DNA of 14,766 nucleotides. Source: an uncultured Bacilli bacterium. Its GTDB lineage: Bacteria; Bacillota_I; Bacilli_A; RF39; UBA660. The stretch covers positions 1-14,766 of the forward strand of contig CALVYX010000075.1 of the NCBI GenBank assembly GCA_944372315.1, written 5' to 3'. A program made the position numbers and the translations under genes. The first letter of the stretch is position 1, and every line of letters starts with the position of its first letter. The notes under the pieces were generated by a model. It was not told where the DNA came from, did not search any database, and was given only the letters and a program-made list of their open reading frames with translations. Shown one piece after another: positions 1 to 8,921 of this stretch.

Positions 1-287
1 CCAAAGATACAGTCAAGAAAAAAAGTGTATTAAAACTAATATTTAATATCTTCTTCTCAATAATTATATTATTTGCTATTTTTAGTATTATTATTACTAT
101 TATTAATATTAAAAAAATATCCAATAACGAAAAAGGATATTTTATACATCATACTACAATACAACAAGAAAATAACTACACTATAACTACTTCATACTAT
201 CTATGCTATAAAATAGTAAAGATTGATAATAAATCAGATAGCACTACTTCTTTTAGATTTTGGTTTATGAAAGATATAGATTACTAA
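1..287 (+). CDS. C-terminal part of an unrecognised membrane protein (partial at window edge)
   Basis: An open frame runs from base 3 to a TAA at 285-287, giving about 94 residues with no start inside the window. The visible part begins with a lysine-rich stretch (DTVKKKSVLK), followed by one long hydrophobic segment (IFNIFFSIIILFAIFSIII, about residues 13-35) and a hydrophilic tail rich in Asn, Thr and Tyr that ends FWFMKDIDY. This is the pattern of a single membrane-spanning protein whose C-terminal domain of about 55 residues lies on one side of the membrane. Its stop codon directly abuts the stop codon of the convergent spoVS gene, with no base between them and no visible terminator. I do not recognise the family. 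The open frame, plausible protein composition and tight convergent end argue for a real gene. Confidence 0.6.
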   Translation, partial: KDTVKKKSVLKLIFNIFFSIIILFAIFSIIITIINIKKISNNEKGYFIHHTTIQQENNYTITTSYYLCYKIVKIDNKSDSTTSFRFWFMKDIDY

Positions 288-548
288 TTATCTTGCTTCT
301 ACAATCAACTTAATTGCAGTTCTTTCTTCACCATCGATAACTATATCAGTAAAAGCTGGAATACATACTAAATTTTTGCCAGAAGGAGCCACAAAACCTC
401 TCGCAATAGCGATCGCTTTAATAGCCTGATTTAATGCTCCTGCTCCTATTGCTTGAATTTCGACACTTCCTTTTTCCCTAAATACGTTAGCTAATGCTCC
501 TGCTACTGAATTAGGATTAGATTTAGTTGAAACTTTAAGTGTTTCCAT
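288..548 (-). CDS. spoVS: Stage V sporulation protein S (SpoVS, Alba-like fold)
   Basis: The 86-residue product begins METLKVSTKSNPNSVAGALA and has the family features IGAGALNQAIKAIAIARG in the middle and CIPAFTDI followed by ERTAIKLIVEAR at the end. The length equals the usual family length of about 86. In Bacillus, SpoVS is a small nucleic-acid-binding-type protein that affects septation and spore coat/cortex steps. It also occurs in organisms not known to sporulate, so it does not prove sporulation here. The start is the ATG at 548. A GAGAGG-type ribosome site precedes it at a slightly long distance (about 11 bases). The gene stands alone: the upstream plsC operon ends in a terminator at 614-641, and the convergent membrane-protein gene abuts its stop. 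Confidence 0.93.
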   Translation of the reverse strand: METLKVSTKSNPNSVAGALANVFREKGSVEIQAIGAGALNQAIKAIAIARGFVAPSGKNLVCIPAFTDIVIDGEERTAIKLIVEAR

Positions 549-613
549 AATTATTAATTCCTCTCTTTCTATATATTAAACTATATGTAACAATCTACAT
601 TTATAGAATAGAA

Positions 614-641
614 AAAGAAAAGTATTTTTTTACTTTTCTTT
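614..641 (-). terminator. Intrinsic terminator of the acyl-CoA synthetase/plsC operon
   Basis: An 11-bp A/T-rich stem (614-624 with 631-641) with a six-base loop is followed on the minus strand by a T-rich run. The plsC stop codon (630-632) lies inside the hairpin, at the loop/stem junction. Confidence 0.7.
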
Positions 642-1238
642 TTTTTCTTCGCTTAAACTTTTTCGCATTAAATTACCAATAACTTCTTCTAATTTATTAT
701 TAGCCTCCTCTAAAGACATATCACCAACTTCAAAGGGTTTACCAAATCTAATTGTTAAATTCTTACTTCTAAATTTATAGTCACCTGTTATACCAAAAGG
801 TACTATCTTAGCATTAGTCTTTTTAGCCATTGAAACAGTACCAAATTTAAAAGGTAACAAAAACTTATCAGTTTTATTCCTAGTACCCTCTGGAAAAATT
901 CCAATTGCTCCATTGTTTTCTAAATGTTCAATAGCCTTTTCTTTAGCGTTTGTATCCTTAATACTCCTATTTACTGGAATACAACCAACAAACTTAAAAA
1001 ACCAAGCGAAAGGACCATCAAAATATTCTTTTTTAGCCATATATCTTAAAAACCTCTTAGTAGAAACTATTGCCAAACACTGATCATATAAATGTTTATG
1101 GTTACCACAGACAATAATAGCACCTTCTTTAGGAATATTTTCTTTATCTATCAATGTCGGGTGATAATAAAATTTAAAAATCGGTCCTAATACTGCTTTT
1201 GCTAATCTGTAACCAAAAGGAATCCTATCTTTACTCAT
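630..1238 (-). CDS. plsC: 1-acyl-sn-glycerol-3-phosphate acyltransferase (PlsC family)
   Basis: This 202-residue protein transfers an acyl chain to lysophosphatidic acid, making phosphatidic acid in membrane lipid synthesis. The catalytic NHxxxxD motif is present as NHKHLYD (His47, Asp52) and the substrate-binding motif as FPEGTRN (about 115-121). An IPVNRS motif lies between them (about 87-92). Length is in the normal 190-250 range. I chose the ATG at 1238: it is preceded by GAGGTGAT, a good match to the anti-Shine-Dalgarno, seven bases away. The GTG/ATG pair further upstream sits on top of that site. The synthetase stop (1247-1249) lies just upstream, so the two genes are almost certainly co-transcribed and coupled. 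The C-terminus is very basic (SLSEEKKEK). The exact acyl acceptor cannot be told from sequence. Confidence 0.88.
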   Translation of the reverse strand: MSKDRIPFGYRLAKAVLGPIFKFYYHPTLIDKENIPKEGAIIVCGNHKHLYDQCLAIVSTKRFLRYMAKKEYFDGPFAWFFKFVGCIPVNRSIKDTNAKEKAIEHLENNGAIGIFPEGTRNKTDKFLLPFKFGTVSMAKKTNAKIVPFGITGDYKFRSKNLTIRFGKPFEVGDMSLEEANNKLEEVIGNLMRKSLSEEKKEK

Positions 1239-1246
1239 AAAGATCA

Positions 1247-2956
1247 TCACCTCTTATTTTCATTTTCTAACTCGCGATAATTTACTTTTCCAAGTAAAGT
1301 TTTAGGCAAGGCTTCACGATATTCATATTCATACGGTATAGAATATTTAGCTAAATTCTTTTTACAATGCTCTTCAATACTTTTTTTGACACTTCTTTTC
1401 GCTTTATATTCATCTTTCAATACAATATAAGCCTTTGCTACTTCAACTTTATAAGGATGAGGTATACCTATAACGGTACATTTTAGAACAGCCTCATGTT
1501 CTTCAATAACATTTTCAATGTGTTGAGGATAAACATTATAGCCAGATGTAATAATCATTCTCTTTAATCTTTGTTTAAAATATAAAATACCATTTTCATC
1601 CATACACCCTATATCACCAGTATGTAACCATATGTTTTTATCCTTATGCATCTGTAAAACTTCATTAGTCTCTTTCTCATTATTTAAATATCCCATCATA
1701 ACAGTCGGTCCACATACACACATTTCTCCGTCTTCCCCAACTGGTACTTCATCCTGTGTTCCTGGATATACTATTTTAAAATAATTGCCTGGAAAAGGAA
1801 TTCCGATACTCCCTTCACGATATGCAGCACCATGAGATACAGCTGTAGCAGCTAAACTTTCAGTCATACCATAACCTTGCATTACCTTAACTTTAGCTCC
1901 ATGACTTTCCAAAAATTTGTTTATTCTATTAAACATTGATAAAGTTAGAGAATCTCCCCCTGAAATAATATATTTAAGCCAAGACATATCTACATGTTTC
2001 ATACCAGAATTACTCATCATAGCTTCATATAAAGTAGGGACTCCCGTCAATACAGATGGTCTATATTTTACTAACAATTCATCAATTTTTTTAGCATTAA
2101 ACTGTGGAATTAAAATTAGTTTCATCCCTAAACATAAAGTTAAATGCATAGATACTCCTAACCCAAAACCATGAAAATTAGGAAGAATGACCAAAATAGA
2201 ATCCCCAGCTTTTAAATCTTTAAATATTGCTAGTGCCTGCTCAAATAAAGCATTAAAATTATAATCAGATAATAAAATCCCTTTAGGAATACCAGTAGTA
2301 CCTCCACTATGTAAAATAACTGAAGGAGTATCTGGATTATATTTTACTTCTACAGTTCCTCGATATAAATATCCTTTTAATAAGAATTCATTCCAATAAA
2401 TATATCTAGAATCATTCCTTGGTTTTTTTATTTTATAACCTTGCGTTACTAAATAACCAAATCCTAATAATAATGGCATAGAATTTTTAGCAGATACCAC
2501 AATTGTTTTCTTTACATTAGTATCATCTATTATATTTTTTACCTTTTCATAACAAATATCAATCATTACAAAAGCTACACTATTAGTTTCTTTTAAATAA
2601 TGCTTAATTTCTTCTTCACTCGATAAAGGATGAATCATATTAGCAATTGCTCCAATTTTATTTAGAGCATAAAAACTTATTAAAGCTTCTGGTACATTAG
2701 GTAAACATATAGTTACTACATCCCCTTCGTTTATTCCAAGTTGCAAAAACGAACGAGCACACTTATCAATTAACTGATAAAACTGTCTATAAGTAATATT
2801 TTTTCCCATGTATTCTAATGCAATGTAATTAGGATTTTTATTTATAGATTCCTCTAAATTCTGATAAATAGAACGCATAGGAACCGAAATTTTCATTTCT
2901 TCTCTAGTATAATATTTTTTCCAAGGTGCCTTTGGTTTCTTTTTTATTTTAAACAT
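1247..2956 (-). CDS. AMP-forming acyl-CoA synthetase / acyl ligase (ANL superfamily)
   Basis: This 569-residue protein belongs to the adenylate-forming enzymes that activate a carboxylic acid with ATP and pass it to CoA or a carrier. Motifs appear in the expected order: the phosphate-binding HSGGTTGIPKG (about 216-226), GYGMTE (about 361-366), WLHTGD (about 443-448), a KRMIITSGYNVYP hinge region (about 465-477), and the C-terminal LPKTLLGKV with the catalytic lysine near residue 556. Length matches long-chain fatty acid-CoA ligases. The ATG at 2956 follows a GTAGGAG ribosome site. It is first in an operon with plsC, which suggests that it supplies activated acyl groups for phospholipid or other lipid assembly. 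That link is inferred from context, and the substrate is unknown. Confidence 0.88.
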   Translation of the reverse strand: MFKIKKKPKAPWKKYYTREEMKISVPMRSIYQNLEESINKNPNYIALEYMGKNITYRQFYQLIDKCARSFLQLGINEGDVVTICLPNVPEALISFYALNKIGAIANMIHPLSSEEEIKHYLKETNSVAFVMIDICYEKVKNIIDDTNVKKTIVVSAKNSMPLLLGFGYLVTQGYKIKKPRNDSRYIYWNEFLLKGYLYRGTVEVKYNPDTPSVILHSGGTTGIPKGILLSDYNFNALFEQALAIFKDLKAGDSILVILPNFHGFGLGVSMHLTLCLGMKLILIPQFNAKKIDELLVKYRPSVLTGVPTLYEAMMSNSGMKHVDMSWLKYIISGGDSLTLSMFNRINKFLESHGAKVKVMQGYGMTESLAATAVSHGAAYREGSIGIPFPGNYFKIVYPGTQDEVPVGEDGEMCVCGPTVMMGYLNNEKETNEVLQMHKDKNIWLHTGDIGCMDENGILYFKQRLKRMIITSGYNVYPQHIENVIEEHEAVLKCTVIGIPHPYKVEVAKAYIVLKDEYKAKRSVKKSIEEHCKKNLAKYSIPYEYEYREALPKTLLGKVNYRELENENKR

Positions 2957-2994
2957 TTAAAACATCTCCTACTATTTTATATAACTATAAATTA

Positions 2995-3003
2995 ATTATA
3001 TCA
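2995..3003 (-). promoter_or_regulatory. Extended -10 promoter of the acyl-CoA synthetase/plsC operon
   Basis: TGATATAAT is an extended -10 element (TGn + TATAAT) about 40 bases upstream of the synthetase start. No convincing -35 hexamer is seen. The terminator of the upstream gene lies immediately ahead of it. Confidence 0.55.
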
Positions 3004-3031
3004 TATTATTTATAATTTTTTTCTACAAAAA

Positions 3032-3047
3032 AAGACCTTTCGGTCTT
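3032..3047 (-). terminator. Intrinsic terminator of the Pro/Thr-rich membrane protein gene
   Basis: The stem AAGACC/GGTCTT (3032-3037 with 3042-3047) and a four-base loop are followed on the minus strand by seven T. The TAA stop of the gene (3046-3048) overlaps the base of the stem. Confidence 0.85.
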
Positions 3048-4185
3048 AAAATTCTAAAGTCTCTATTTCACCACTAGAACTATTACCTGTCGAACCGTTA
3101 CTATCAGTCGAACCAAACATTTCTGCACCTGTCATAGGTATAGAAGATGTAGGTGCTTTAGGAGTAGTTGGTTCAGTTGATGGCATAATGCTAGGCATAG
3201 TTGGATCAGTTGATGTTGTTACATTATTTACTGCTGGCGTAACTGTTGGCTTTACTTCTTCAGTAGTTGGCATTGTAGCAGGTTCAGGTGAAATACTAGG
3301 TGTTGGTGTACTACTACTCATATTGTAAGCCTCATGATTAGTTACTCTAGGTATAGTTGTTGTATTTTCTAAAGGATTTGCTCCTCCATAAATAACTGGT
3401 TTAACTTCTGGTGTAGGATTAACTACTGTAGTAGCAGGATTTGCTCCTCCATATATTGTAGGAGTTGGTTGTTCTTCTACTTTTGGTGTTTCAGGTACAA
3501 CTGGTACAACAGGAGTGGTATCTGTTACTGAAGTAGGAACAGGTTCAACGTTAGGCACTACTGTAGTTTCTGGTGTACTTACTGTTGGTATTGGTGAACT
3601 AGCTACTGGTTCAATAGTAGAATTTACTCCAATTGTAGATGCACTATTATTAATAGTTGGAATACTATTAGCTTCTGGAATAGAATTAACGCTATTATCT
3701 GTAACAGGAGCTACAGGTGTAGGATTTGAAAAGTCAACCACTCCAGGATTTGAATTTGGCATTGTGTTCATACTAGCATCTACACTATTGCTAGAAAATC
3801 CTTGACTCATATCATTAGATACACTAGGAATAGTAAAACTATTATTCGTATTAGCATCTGTATTAATACCATTATTTACATTATTCGTACTATTAAAACT
3901 CATGGATGAAGCATCACCATTCATATTCATACCGTTATCCACTGACATATTAGGAACACTTGTAATTTCATTAATTGGCATTCCCATATTAGTATCTGCA
4001 ACTGGTTCCATTGTATTTGCATTTTCTACTGGTGCTACTGCTGGAGTTTTTTTCTTATCTTTTTTATTAGATACAATAAAAATAATCAACGCAATTAATA
4101 ATACAACAACTCCGCCCGTTATTAATATTCCTGGTAACGTTGTAAACCAGTCTAAATCAAAACTCATGAATTCAGTTATATTCAT
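3046..4185 (-). CDS. Single-pass membrane protein with long Pro/Thr/Ser/Asn-rich disordered tail
   Basis: The 379-residue product has a short N-terminal segment (MNITEFMSFDLDWFTTLPG), one membrane helix (about residues 19-39, ILITGGVVVLLIALIIFIVS), a lysine cluster (NKKDKKK), then about 330 residues of low-complexity sequence rich in Pro, Thr, Ser, Val and Asn. The tail shows no cysteine and few charges. The element IYGGANP occurs twice (near residues 243 and 264) in similar Pro/Thr contexts. The positive-inside rule puts the lysine cluster, and so the tail, in the cytoplasm. The Thr/Ser-rich composition would also fit an exposed stalk, so topology is open. It has its own promoter (4216-4244), ribosome site AAGGGAGATG and terminator. 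I do not recognise a family, and no enzymatic motif is visible. Confidence 0.75.
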   Translation of the reverse strand: MNITEFMSFDLDWFTTLPGILITGGVVVLLIALIIFIVSNKKDKKKTPAVAPVENANTMEPVADTNMGMPINEITSVPNMSVDNGMNMNGDASSMSFNSTNNVNNGINTDANTNNSFTIPSVSNDMSQGFSSNSVDASMNTMPNSNPGVVDFSNPTPVAPVTDNSVNSIPEANSIPTINNSASTIGVNSTIEPVASSPIPTVSTPETTVVPNVEPVPTSVTDTTPVVPVVPETPKVEEQPTPTIYGGANPATTVVNPTPEVKPVIYGGANPLENTTTIPRVTNHEAYNMSSSTPTPSISPEPATMPTTEEVKPTVTPAVNNVTTSTDPTMPSIMPSTEPTTPKAPTSSIPMTGAEMFGSTDSNGSTGNSSSGEIETLEF

Positions 4186-4215
4186 ACTTTCATCTCCCTT
4201 ATTTATCCTATACCA

Positions 4216-4244
4216 ATAATATCAAAAATAGACATTAATTGCAA
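4216..4244 (-). promoter_or_regulatory. Promoter of the Pro/Thr-rich membrane protein gene
   Basis: TTGCAA (4244-4239), a 17-base spacer and TATTAT (4221-4216). TGA directly before the -10 makes it an extended -10 element. The ATG at 4185 lies about 30 bases downstream. Confidence 0.65.
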
Positions 4245-4261
4245 ACACTTTTTTTATATTG

Positions 4262-4939
4262 TCATAAGGTTGACACTTTTTTAAATTTTTCCCATATACC
4301 TGTTTGAGGTGGTATCTTGCTAAATATCATTACTTCCTTTGTTGTAGGATGCACAAATTCTATCTTATAAGCGTGCAATGCTATTTGTTTTTTATCAGAG
4401 ATTCCATATCGTTGATCACCATATAAAATATGGCCATGATGAGCAAATTGTACTCTTATTTGATGGTGTCTACCAGTCTCTAAATTAATATTAACAAGCG
4501 CTAAATTTAAGTCTTTATTCCTCTCCAATACATTATACACAAGTTTACAATATTTACCTTGCTTACTATCTACAACTTTACTACTATTATCACCCTGCTT
4601 TACAATATAATCAATATATTCACCACTATCTTCTATGTTGCATCCATTTACAACTGCTAAATACGTCTTTTTAAAAGTATGATCTTGCACTTCTTTAGAT
4701 AATCTTGATGCTGCTTTAGATGTTTTGGCAAATACCATAACTCCACTTACTGGTCTATCAAGCCGATGTACTAAACCTAAATAAACATTGCCAGGTTTGT
4801 GATATTTTTCTTTCAAATAATCTTTAATGATAGTTAACATATCAAGATCACCTGTATTATCTGCTTGACTTAAAATGTTATTTGGTTTTACTACTACAAT
4901 AATATGATTATCTTCGTATAAAATTTCCAATTTATTCAT
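4262..4939 (-). CDS. RluD-family RNA pseudouridine synthase, no S4 domain
   Basis: This protein of about 225 residues isomerises uridine to pseudouridine in structured RNA, probably rRNA. The catalytic motif HRLDRPVSGVMVFAKT carries the aspartate (about residue 61). LETGRHHQIRVQFAHHGHILYGDQRYG is the conserved second motif, and LHAYKIEFVHPTTKE lies near the C-terminus. The N-terminal S4 RNA-binding domain of RluD/RluC is absent, as in the shorter RluA-like subfamily, so the target base cannot be named. Two starts are possible: ATG 4948 has its AGGT site only one base away, while ATG 4939 (MNKLEILYEDN) has better spacing and fits the family's usual N-terminus. The gene overlaps the end of the upstream methyltransferase gene, so the two are translationally coupled. 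Confidence 0.87.
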   Translation of the reverse strand: MNKLEILYEDNHIIVVVKPNNILSQADNTGDLDMLTIIKDYLKEKYHKPGNVYLGLVHRLDRPVSGVMVFAKTSKAASRLSKEVQDHTFKKTYLAVVNGCNIEDSGEYIDYIVKQGDNSSKVVDSKQGKYCKLVYNVLERNKDLNLALVNINLETGRHHQIRVQFAHHGHILYGDQRYGISDKKQIALHAYKIEFVHPTTKEVMIFSKIPPQTGIWEKFKKVSTL

Positions 4940-5801
4940 AACTTTCATACCTACTATAAATACCGCATGGTAAAACTAAATTATTTTCCTTAATTGGTAA
5001 GCCAATTTCTTCAGAATATATTTTTCCCTCAAATTTTTTACCAATAGTCATCTTTAAAATATTAGTAAATACTTCTTTAGATAATCCTGTAGTATAAGAA
5101 TTAATAATAAAGAATAATGGATGATCACTTAAAATTTCCATACAAAGTTCTACTAAAGTAAATAGCTCCTTCTCTATATCCCAAATTTCTCCATTAGCTC
5201 CTCTGCCATAAGAAGGAGGGTCCATCACAATAGCATCATATTTATTACCACGGCGGATTTCTCTTTTAACAAACTTTAATACATCATCAACAATATATCT
5301 TACTTTTCTATCTCCTAAATTAGAGGAATTGACATTTTCTTTTGCCCAATCTACCATTCCTCTAGATGAATCCACATGAACAACACTAGCCCCTGCTTTT
5401 AAACATGCCACAGTAGCTCCCCCTGTATAAGCAAATAAATTAAGGACTTTGATCTCACGATTACTGTTCTTTATTTTATTCATCATAAAATCCCAATTTA
5501 TTGCTTGTTCTGGAAACAAACCAGTATGCTTAAATCCCATCTGTTTTATATTAAATTTCAGATCTTTATAATTAATATTCCAAGAAGAAGGAGTATTTTT
5601 TAAATTTTCCCAATGTCCTCCACCTTTATTGCTTCTTATGTATCTAGCATGAATATTATTGTATTTATCCATTAAGTTACCATTATTCCATATAATTTGT
5701 GGATCTGGTCTTAATAAAATTATATTTCCCCATCGTTCCAACTTTTCACCGTTAGAAGCATCCACAATTTCATACTCTTTCCACTTATTAGCTATTTCCA
5801 T
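4932..5801 (-). CDS. Class I SAM-dependent methyltransferase, RlmI/RlmK-like (RNA methylation likely)
   Basis: The 289-residue product has the SAM-binding motif I LNLFAYTGGATVACLKAGA (about 120-138), an acidic motif II VVHVDSS, VDDVLKFV, and the catalytic-type DPPSYGRG (about 194-201), followed by FFIINSYTTG. This matches the methyltransferase half of 23S rRNA cytosine/guanine methyltransferases of the RlmI/RlmK/YwbD group, but the N-terminal PUA domain of RlmI is missing. RNA as substrate is inferred from family and from the overlap with a pseudouridine synthase gene. I chose ATG 5801 (MEIANKWKEYE), which follows GTAGGTGA. A longer frame beginning at a TTG at 5834 runs through promoter-like sequence (TATAAT at 5823-5818). 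Substrate confidence is low; family confidence is high. Confidence 0.84.
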   Translation of the reverse strand: MEIANKWKEYEIVDASNGEKLERWGNIILLRPDPQIIWNNGNLMDKYNNIHARYIRSNKGGGHWENLKNTPSSWNINYKDLKFNIKQMGFKHTGLFPEQAINWDFMMNKIKNSNREIKVLNLFAYTGGATVACLKAGASVVHVDSSRGMVDWAKENVNSSNLGDRKVRYIVDDVLKFVKREIRRGNKYDAIVMDPPSYGRGANGEIWDIEKELFTLVELCMEILSDHPLFFIINSYTTGLSKEVFTNILKMTIGKKFEGKIYSEEIGLPIKENNLVLPCGIYSRYESYE

Positions 5802-5840
5802 AAAATCACCTACTACAATTATAAAGTAAAACAAAGAAAA

Positions 5841-5866
5841 AAGAAACTTTATATTAAAAGCTTCTT
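5841..5866 (-). terminator. Intrinsic terminator of the pflB-pflA operon
   Basis: A 10-bp stem with one G-T pair (5841-5850 with 5857-5866) and a six-base loop is followed on the minus strand by a T-rich tract. The pflA stop codon (5866-5868) touches the base of the stem. Confidence 0.65.
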
Positions 5867-6570
5867 TATAACTTTAAAAATTCTTGATACAATTCATCAC
5901 ATTTATCTTTATTCATTTCCTTTTTATCTTTATAGGGATTATCAAGCTTCAGAGCTTCATATTTTTCAGTTCCTAATTTATGATATGGTAAGAATTCGAT
6001 TTTCTCTATATTTTTAATTCTTTTTAGATATTCTTTTAATTTGTTTAAATATTCTAAATTATCATGAACACCAGGAACAATTACTTGCCTAATCCAAAAT
6101 TTTTTATTCATTTTATTAGCGACTTCTAAAAATTTATGAGATTCCTCTATATCATGACTGACAAGTTCTTTGTATCCAACTGGATCAGCATGTTTAATAT
6201 CGAAAATAATTAAATCAATATAGCTTAATATTTCTTCATATTTACCAATACCTACTCCTGCTGTATCTAAAGCTACATGAACATTATGTTCTTTTAATTT
6301 TTTACAGCAATCAATCAAAAAGTTAGGTTGTAATAATGGTTCTCCACCGGAAAAAGTAACGCCTCCACCATCAGAAATATAACTTTGAAATCGTAATATT
6401 TTTTTAACTAATTCATCACTAGTTATATTTTTATCACGCATTAGCCACATTTCAGGATTATGACAATACTTACATCGTAACATACAACCATTCATAAATA
6501 CGACTACTCTTATTCCTGGTCCATCATATAAACCTAAACTTTCAATGGAATCGATACTACCACTAATCAT
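5866..6570 (-). CDS. pflA: Pyruvate formate-lyase activating enzyme (radical SAM)
   Basis: This 234-residue radical-SAM enzyme puts the glycyl radical on PflB. The [4Fe-4S] cluster motif CX3CX2C is present as Cys29, Cys33 and Cys36 (CMLRCKYC), preceded by DGPGIRVVVFMNGC. The GGVTFSGGEPLLQ SAM-binding segment (about residues 69-81), the DTAG motif and the DLIIFDIKHAD strand follow in normal order. The late motif FLPYHKLGTEKYEAL is typical of PflA. Length is close to the usual 240-250. The start ATG lies one base after the pflB stop. Its ribosome site AAGGAG lies in the last codons of pflB, so translation is coupled. A terminator follows immediately. Confidence 0.94.
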   Translation of the reverse strand: MISGSIDSIESLGLYDGPGIRVVVFMNGCMLRCKYCHNPEMWLMRDKNITSDELVKKILRFQSYISDGGGVTFSGGEPLLQPNFLIDCCKKLKEHNVHVALDTAGVGIGKYEEILSYIDLIIFDIKHADPVGYKELVSHDIEESHKFLEVANKMNKKFWIRQVIVPGVHDNLEYLNKLKEYLKRIKNIEKIEFLPYHKLGTEKYEALKLDNPYKDKKEMNKDKCDELYQEFLKL

Positions 6571-6571
6571 A

Positions 6572-8800
6572 CTATCTCCTTGAATGGAAGGTTCTACTGA
6601 TAACTTCTTGTTGTTGTTTTCTAGTTAAACGATTAAATCTTACTGCATAACCAGATACTCTAATTGTTAACAATGGATACTTTTCAGGATTTTCCATAGC
6701 GTCAATCAATGTTTCTCTTGTTAAAACATTAACATTTAAATGATGTGCTCCTTGGATGAAATATCCATCTAATATATCAACTAAATTATCTTTTCTTGAT
6801 TCCATATCATGTCCAAGAGCGTCAGGAATAATGGAGAATGTATTCGAAACACCATCACGACAATAGCATCCATAATTAATTTTAGCGACTGAATTTAATG
6901 ATGCTAATGCTCCATTTGTATCACGTTCATGCATTGGATTAGCTCCTGGTGCGAAAGGTATTCCTGCTTTTCTACCATCTGGAGTTGAACCTGTTTTTTC
7001 TCCGTAAACAACATTAGAAGTTATTGTTAATACTGATAGTGTATGTTTAGCATTTCTATATAATGGATGCTTACATAACTCATTATAAAACTTCTCTAAT
7101 AATTCAGTAGCTATTAAATCAACTCTATCATCATCATTACCATACTTAGGAAAATCTCCTTCTATTTCAAAATCAACACTAATACCATCACTATTACGAA
7201 TAGGTTTAACTTTAGCATATTTAATTGCTGATAATGAATCAGTTGCCACCGATAATCCGGCTACTCCAAAAGCCATTAATCTTTCTACATTAGTATCATG
7301 TAAAGCCATTTGACCACGTTCATAAGCATATTTATCATGCATGTAATGAATAATATTCATAGTATCTACATAAAGCGCTGCAACGTCTTCCAACACCTTA
7401 TAATAAGACTTTTTAACTTTTTCATAATCAAGTATCTCATCTTGCATTATTTCATAACCATCTAATACTTTTATATTTTTAACTTCATCTATACCCCCAT
7501 TAATAGAATATAATAAAGCCTTTGCTAAATTACATCTAGCACCAAAAAACTGCATTTGTTTTCCTACTTTCATAGCAGAAACACAACAAGCAATCGCATA
7601 ATCATCACCGTAAATAGGACGCATAATATCATCATTTTCATATTGTACTGAATCCGTTTCAATTGAGATTTGGGCACAATATTTTTTAAAATTATCAGGT
7701 AAATTTTTACTCCATAAAATTGTTAAATTAGGTTCAGGAGCTGGTCCTAAATTAATAAGTGTATGTAACATGCGATAAGAGTTTTTAGTAACTAATGGAC
7801 GTCCATCTAATCCTACTCCACCAATAGATTCTGTAACCCAAGTTGGATCTCCTGAGAATAATTCATCATATTCAGGAGTTCTTAAATGTCTTGCTACTCT
7901 TAATTTAATAACAAATTGATCAATTAATTCTTGCGCTTCTTCTTCTGTCAAAATTCCTTTTTTTAAATCTCTTTCAATATAAATATCTAAAAATGTTGAA
8001 GTTCTACCTAAACTCATAGCAGCACCATTATTTTCTTTAATAGCTGCTAAATATCCAAAATAAGTCCATTGAACAGCTTCCTTAGCATTTTTCGCTGGCT
8101 TTGATATATCATAACCATATTTTAAAGCCATTTGTTTCATTTCATCTAAAGCACGATATTGTTCCGTTACTTCTTCACGTAATCTAATTAAGTCTTCTGT
8201 CATTACCCCTGTTAAATTATCGTGATCTTTTTTCTTTTCTTCCATTAAGTAATCTATACCGTAAAGCGCTATACGACGATAATCTCCTATAATTCTTCCT
8301 CTACCATATGCATCAGGAAGCCCTGTTAAAAGACCAACTTTTCTTGCTCTACGCATTTGATCTGTATAAACATCAAATACACCTTGATTATGTGTTTTCC
8401 TAAACTCGTTAAAATATTTATCTATATTTTCATCTAATTTATAATTGTAAGCAGCTAAAGAATTATAAACCATTCGAATTCCACCATAAGGATTAACGAT
8501 TCTCTTTAGTACCTCATCAGTTTGTAATCCAACAATTACTTCATTATCTTTATCTATATAACCAGCATCATAAGAATTAATTCCAGATACATGTTTCGTA
8601 TCTATATCTAAAACGCCTTTTTTTAATTCTTCTTTTAAAAGCTCTAAGCATTTATTCCATACTTTTGTTGTTTTAGATGAAGTAGATTTTAAAAATGATT
8701 CATCTCCTTCGTATGGTGTATAATTTTTTTGTATAAAATCTCGTACATCTATTTTTTTACACCAATCTCCTTCAATAAAATCTTTCCATTCCTCTATCAT
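6572..8800 (-). CDS. pflB: Formate C-acetyltransferase (pyruvate formate-lyase)
   Basis: This 742-residue glycyl-radical enzyme converts pyruvate and CoA to acetyl-CoA and formate in anaerobic fermentation. The catalytic adjacent cysteines lie in IACCVSAM (Cys405-Cys406), and the C-terminal radical loop [12 protein letters not shown] carries Gly717. The [19 protein letters not shown] segment and [10 protein letters not shown] are also typical. Length is that of full PflB (about 740-760), and nothing is missing. I chose ATG 8800 (MIEEWKDF) because GGAGAG lies about nine bases upstream. The in-frame ATG at 8815 contains that site and has none of its own. pflA follows one base after the stop. 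A promoter with an extended -10 precedes the gene. I saw no convincing Rex or Fnr operator. Confidence 0.96.
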   Translation of the reverse strand: MIEEWKDFIEGDWCKKIDVRDFIQKNYTPYEGDESFLKSTSSKTTKVWNKCLELLKEELKKGVLDIDTKHVSGINSYDAGYIDKDNEVIVGLQTDEVLKRIVNPYGGIRMVYNSLAAYNYKLDENIDKYFNEFRKTHNQGVFDVYTDQMRRARKVGLLTGLPDAYGRGRIIGDYRRIALYGIDYLMEEKKKDHDNLTGVMTEDLIRLREEVTEQYRALDEMKQMALKYGYDISKPAKNAKEAVQWTYFGYLAAIKENNGAAMSLGRTSTFLDIYIERDLKKGILTEEEAQELIDQFVIKLRVARHLRTPEYDELFSGDPTWVTESIGGVGLDGRPLVTKNSYRMLHTLINLGPAPEPNLTILWSKNLPDNFKKYCAQISIETDSVQYENDDIMRPIYGDDYAIACCVSAMKVGKQMQFFGARCNLAKALLYSINGGIDEVKNIKVLDGYEIMQDEILDYEKVKKSYYKVLEDVAALYVDTMNIIHYMHDKYAYERGQMALHDTNVERLMAFGVAGLSVATDSLSAIKYAKVKPIRNSDGISVDFEIEGDFPKYGNDDDRVDLIATELLEKFYNELCKHPLYRNAKHTLSVLTITSNVVYGEKTGSTPDGRKAGIPFAPGANPMHERDTNGALASLNSVAKINYGCYCRDGVSNTFSIIPDALGHDMESRKDNLVDILDGYFIQGAHHLNVNVLTRETLIDAMENPEKYPLLTIRVSGYAVRFNRLTRKQQQEVISRTFHSRR

Positions 8801-8837
8801 GTTACCACTCTCCATATCTTAATTTTATTACAGAAAT

Positions 8838-8846
8838 ATTATACCA
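8838..8846 (-). promoter_or_regulatory. Extended -10 promoter of pflB-pflA
   Basis: TGGTATAAT (TGn plus consensus -10) lies about 38 bases upstream of the chosen pflB start. The -35 region is weak. Confidence 0.6.
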
Positions 8847-8904
8847 CAAAGTAAATCTTTTTAAACTTATTTGACACTATTAAACATAAATATTTACATA
8901 AAAA

Positions 8905-8921
8905 AAGAGCTAGTTGCTCTT
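8905..8921 (-). terminator. Intrinsic terminator of the kinase-like gene
   Basis: The stem AAGAGC/GCTCTT (8905-8910 with 8916-8921) and a five-base loop are followed on the minus strand by seven T. The TAG stop codon (8910-8912) spans the stem-loop junction. Confidence 0.8.

Noticed and set aside
3515..4219. Long plus-strand open frames opposite the Pro/Thr-rich gene
   Set aside because: They are the complement of low-complexity codons, have no ribosome-binding sites, and their translations are composition artefacts.
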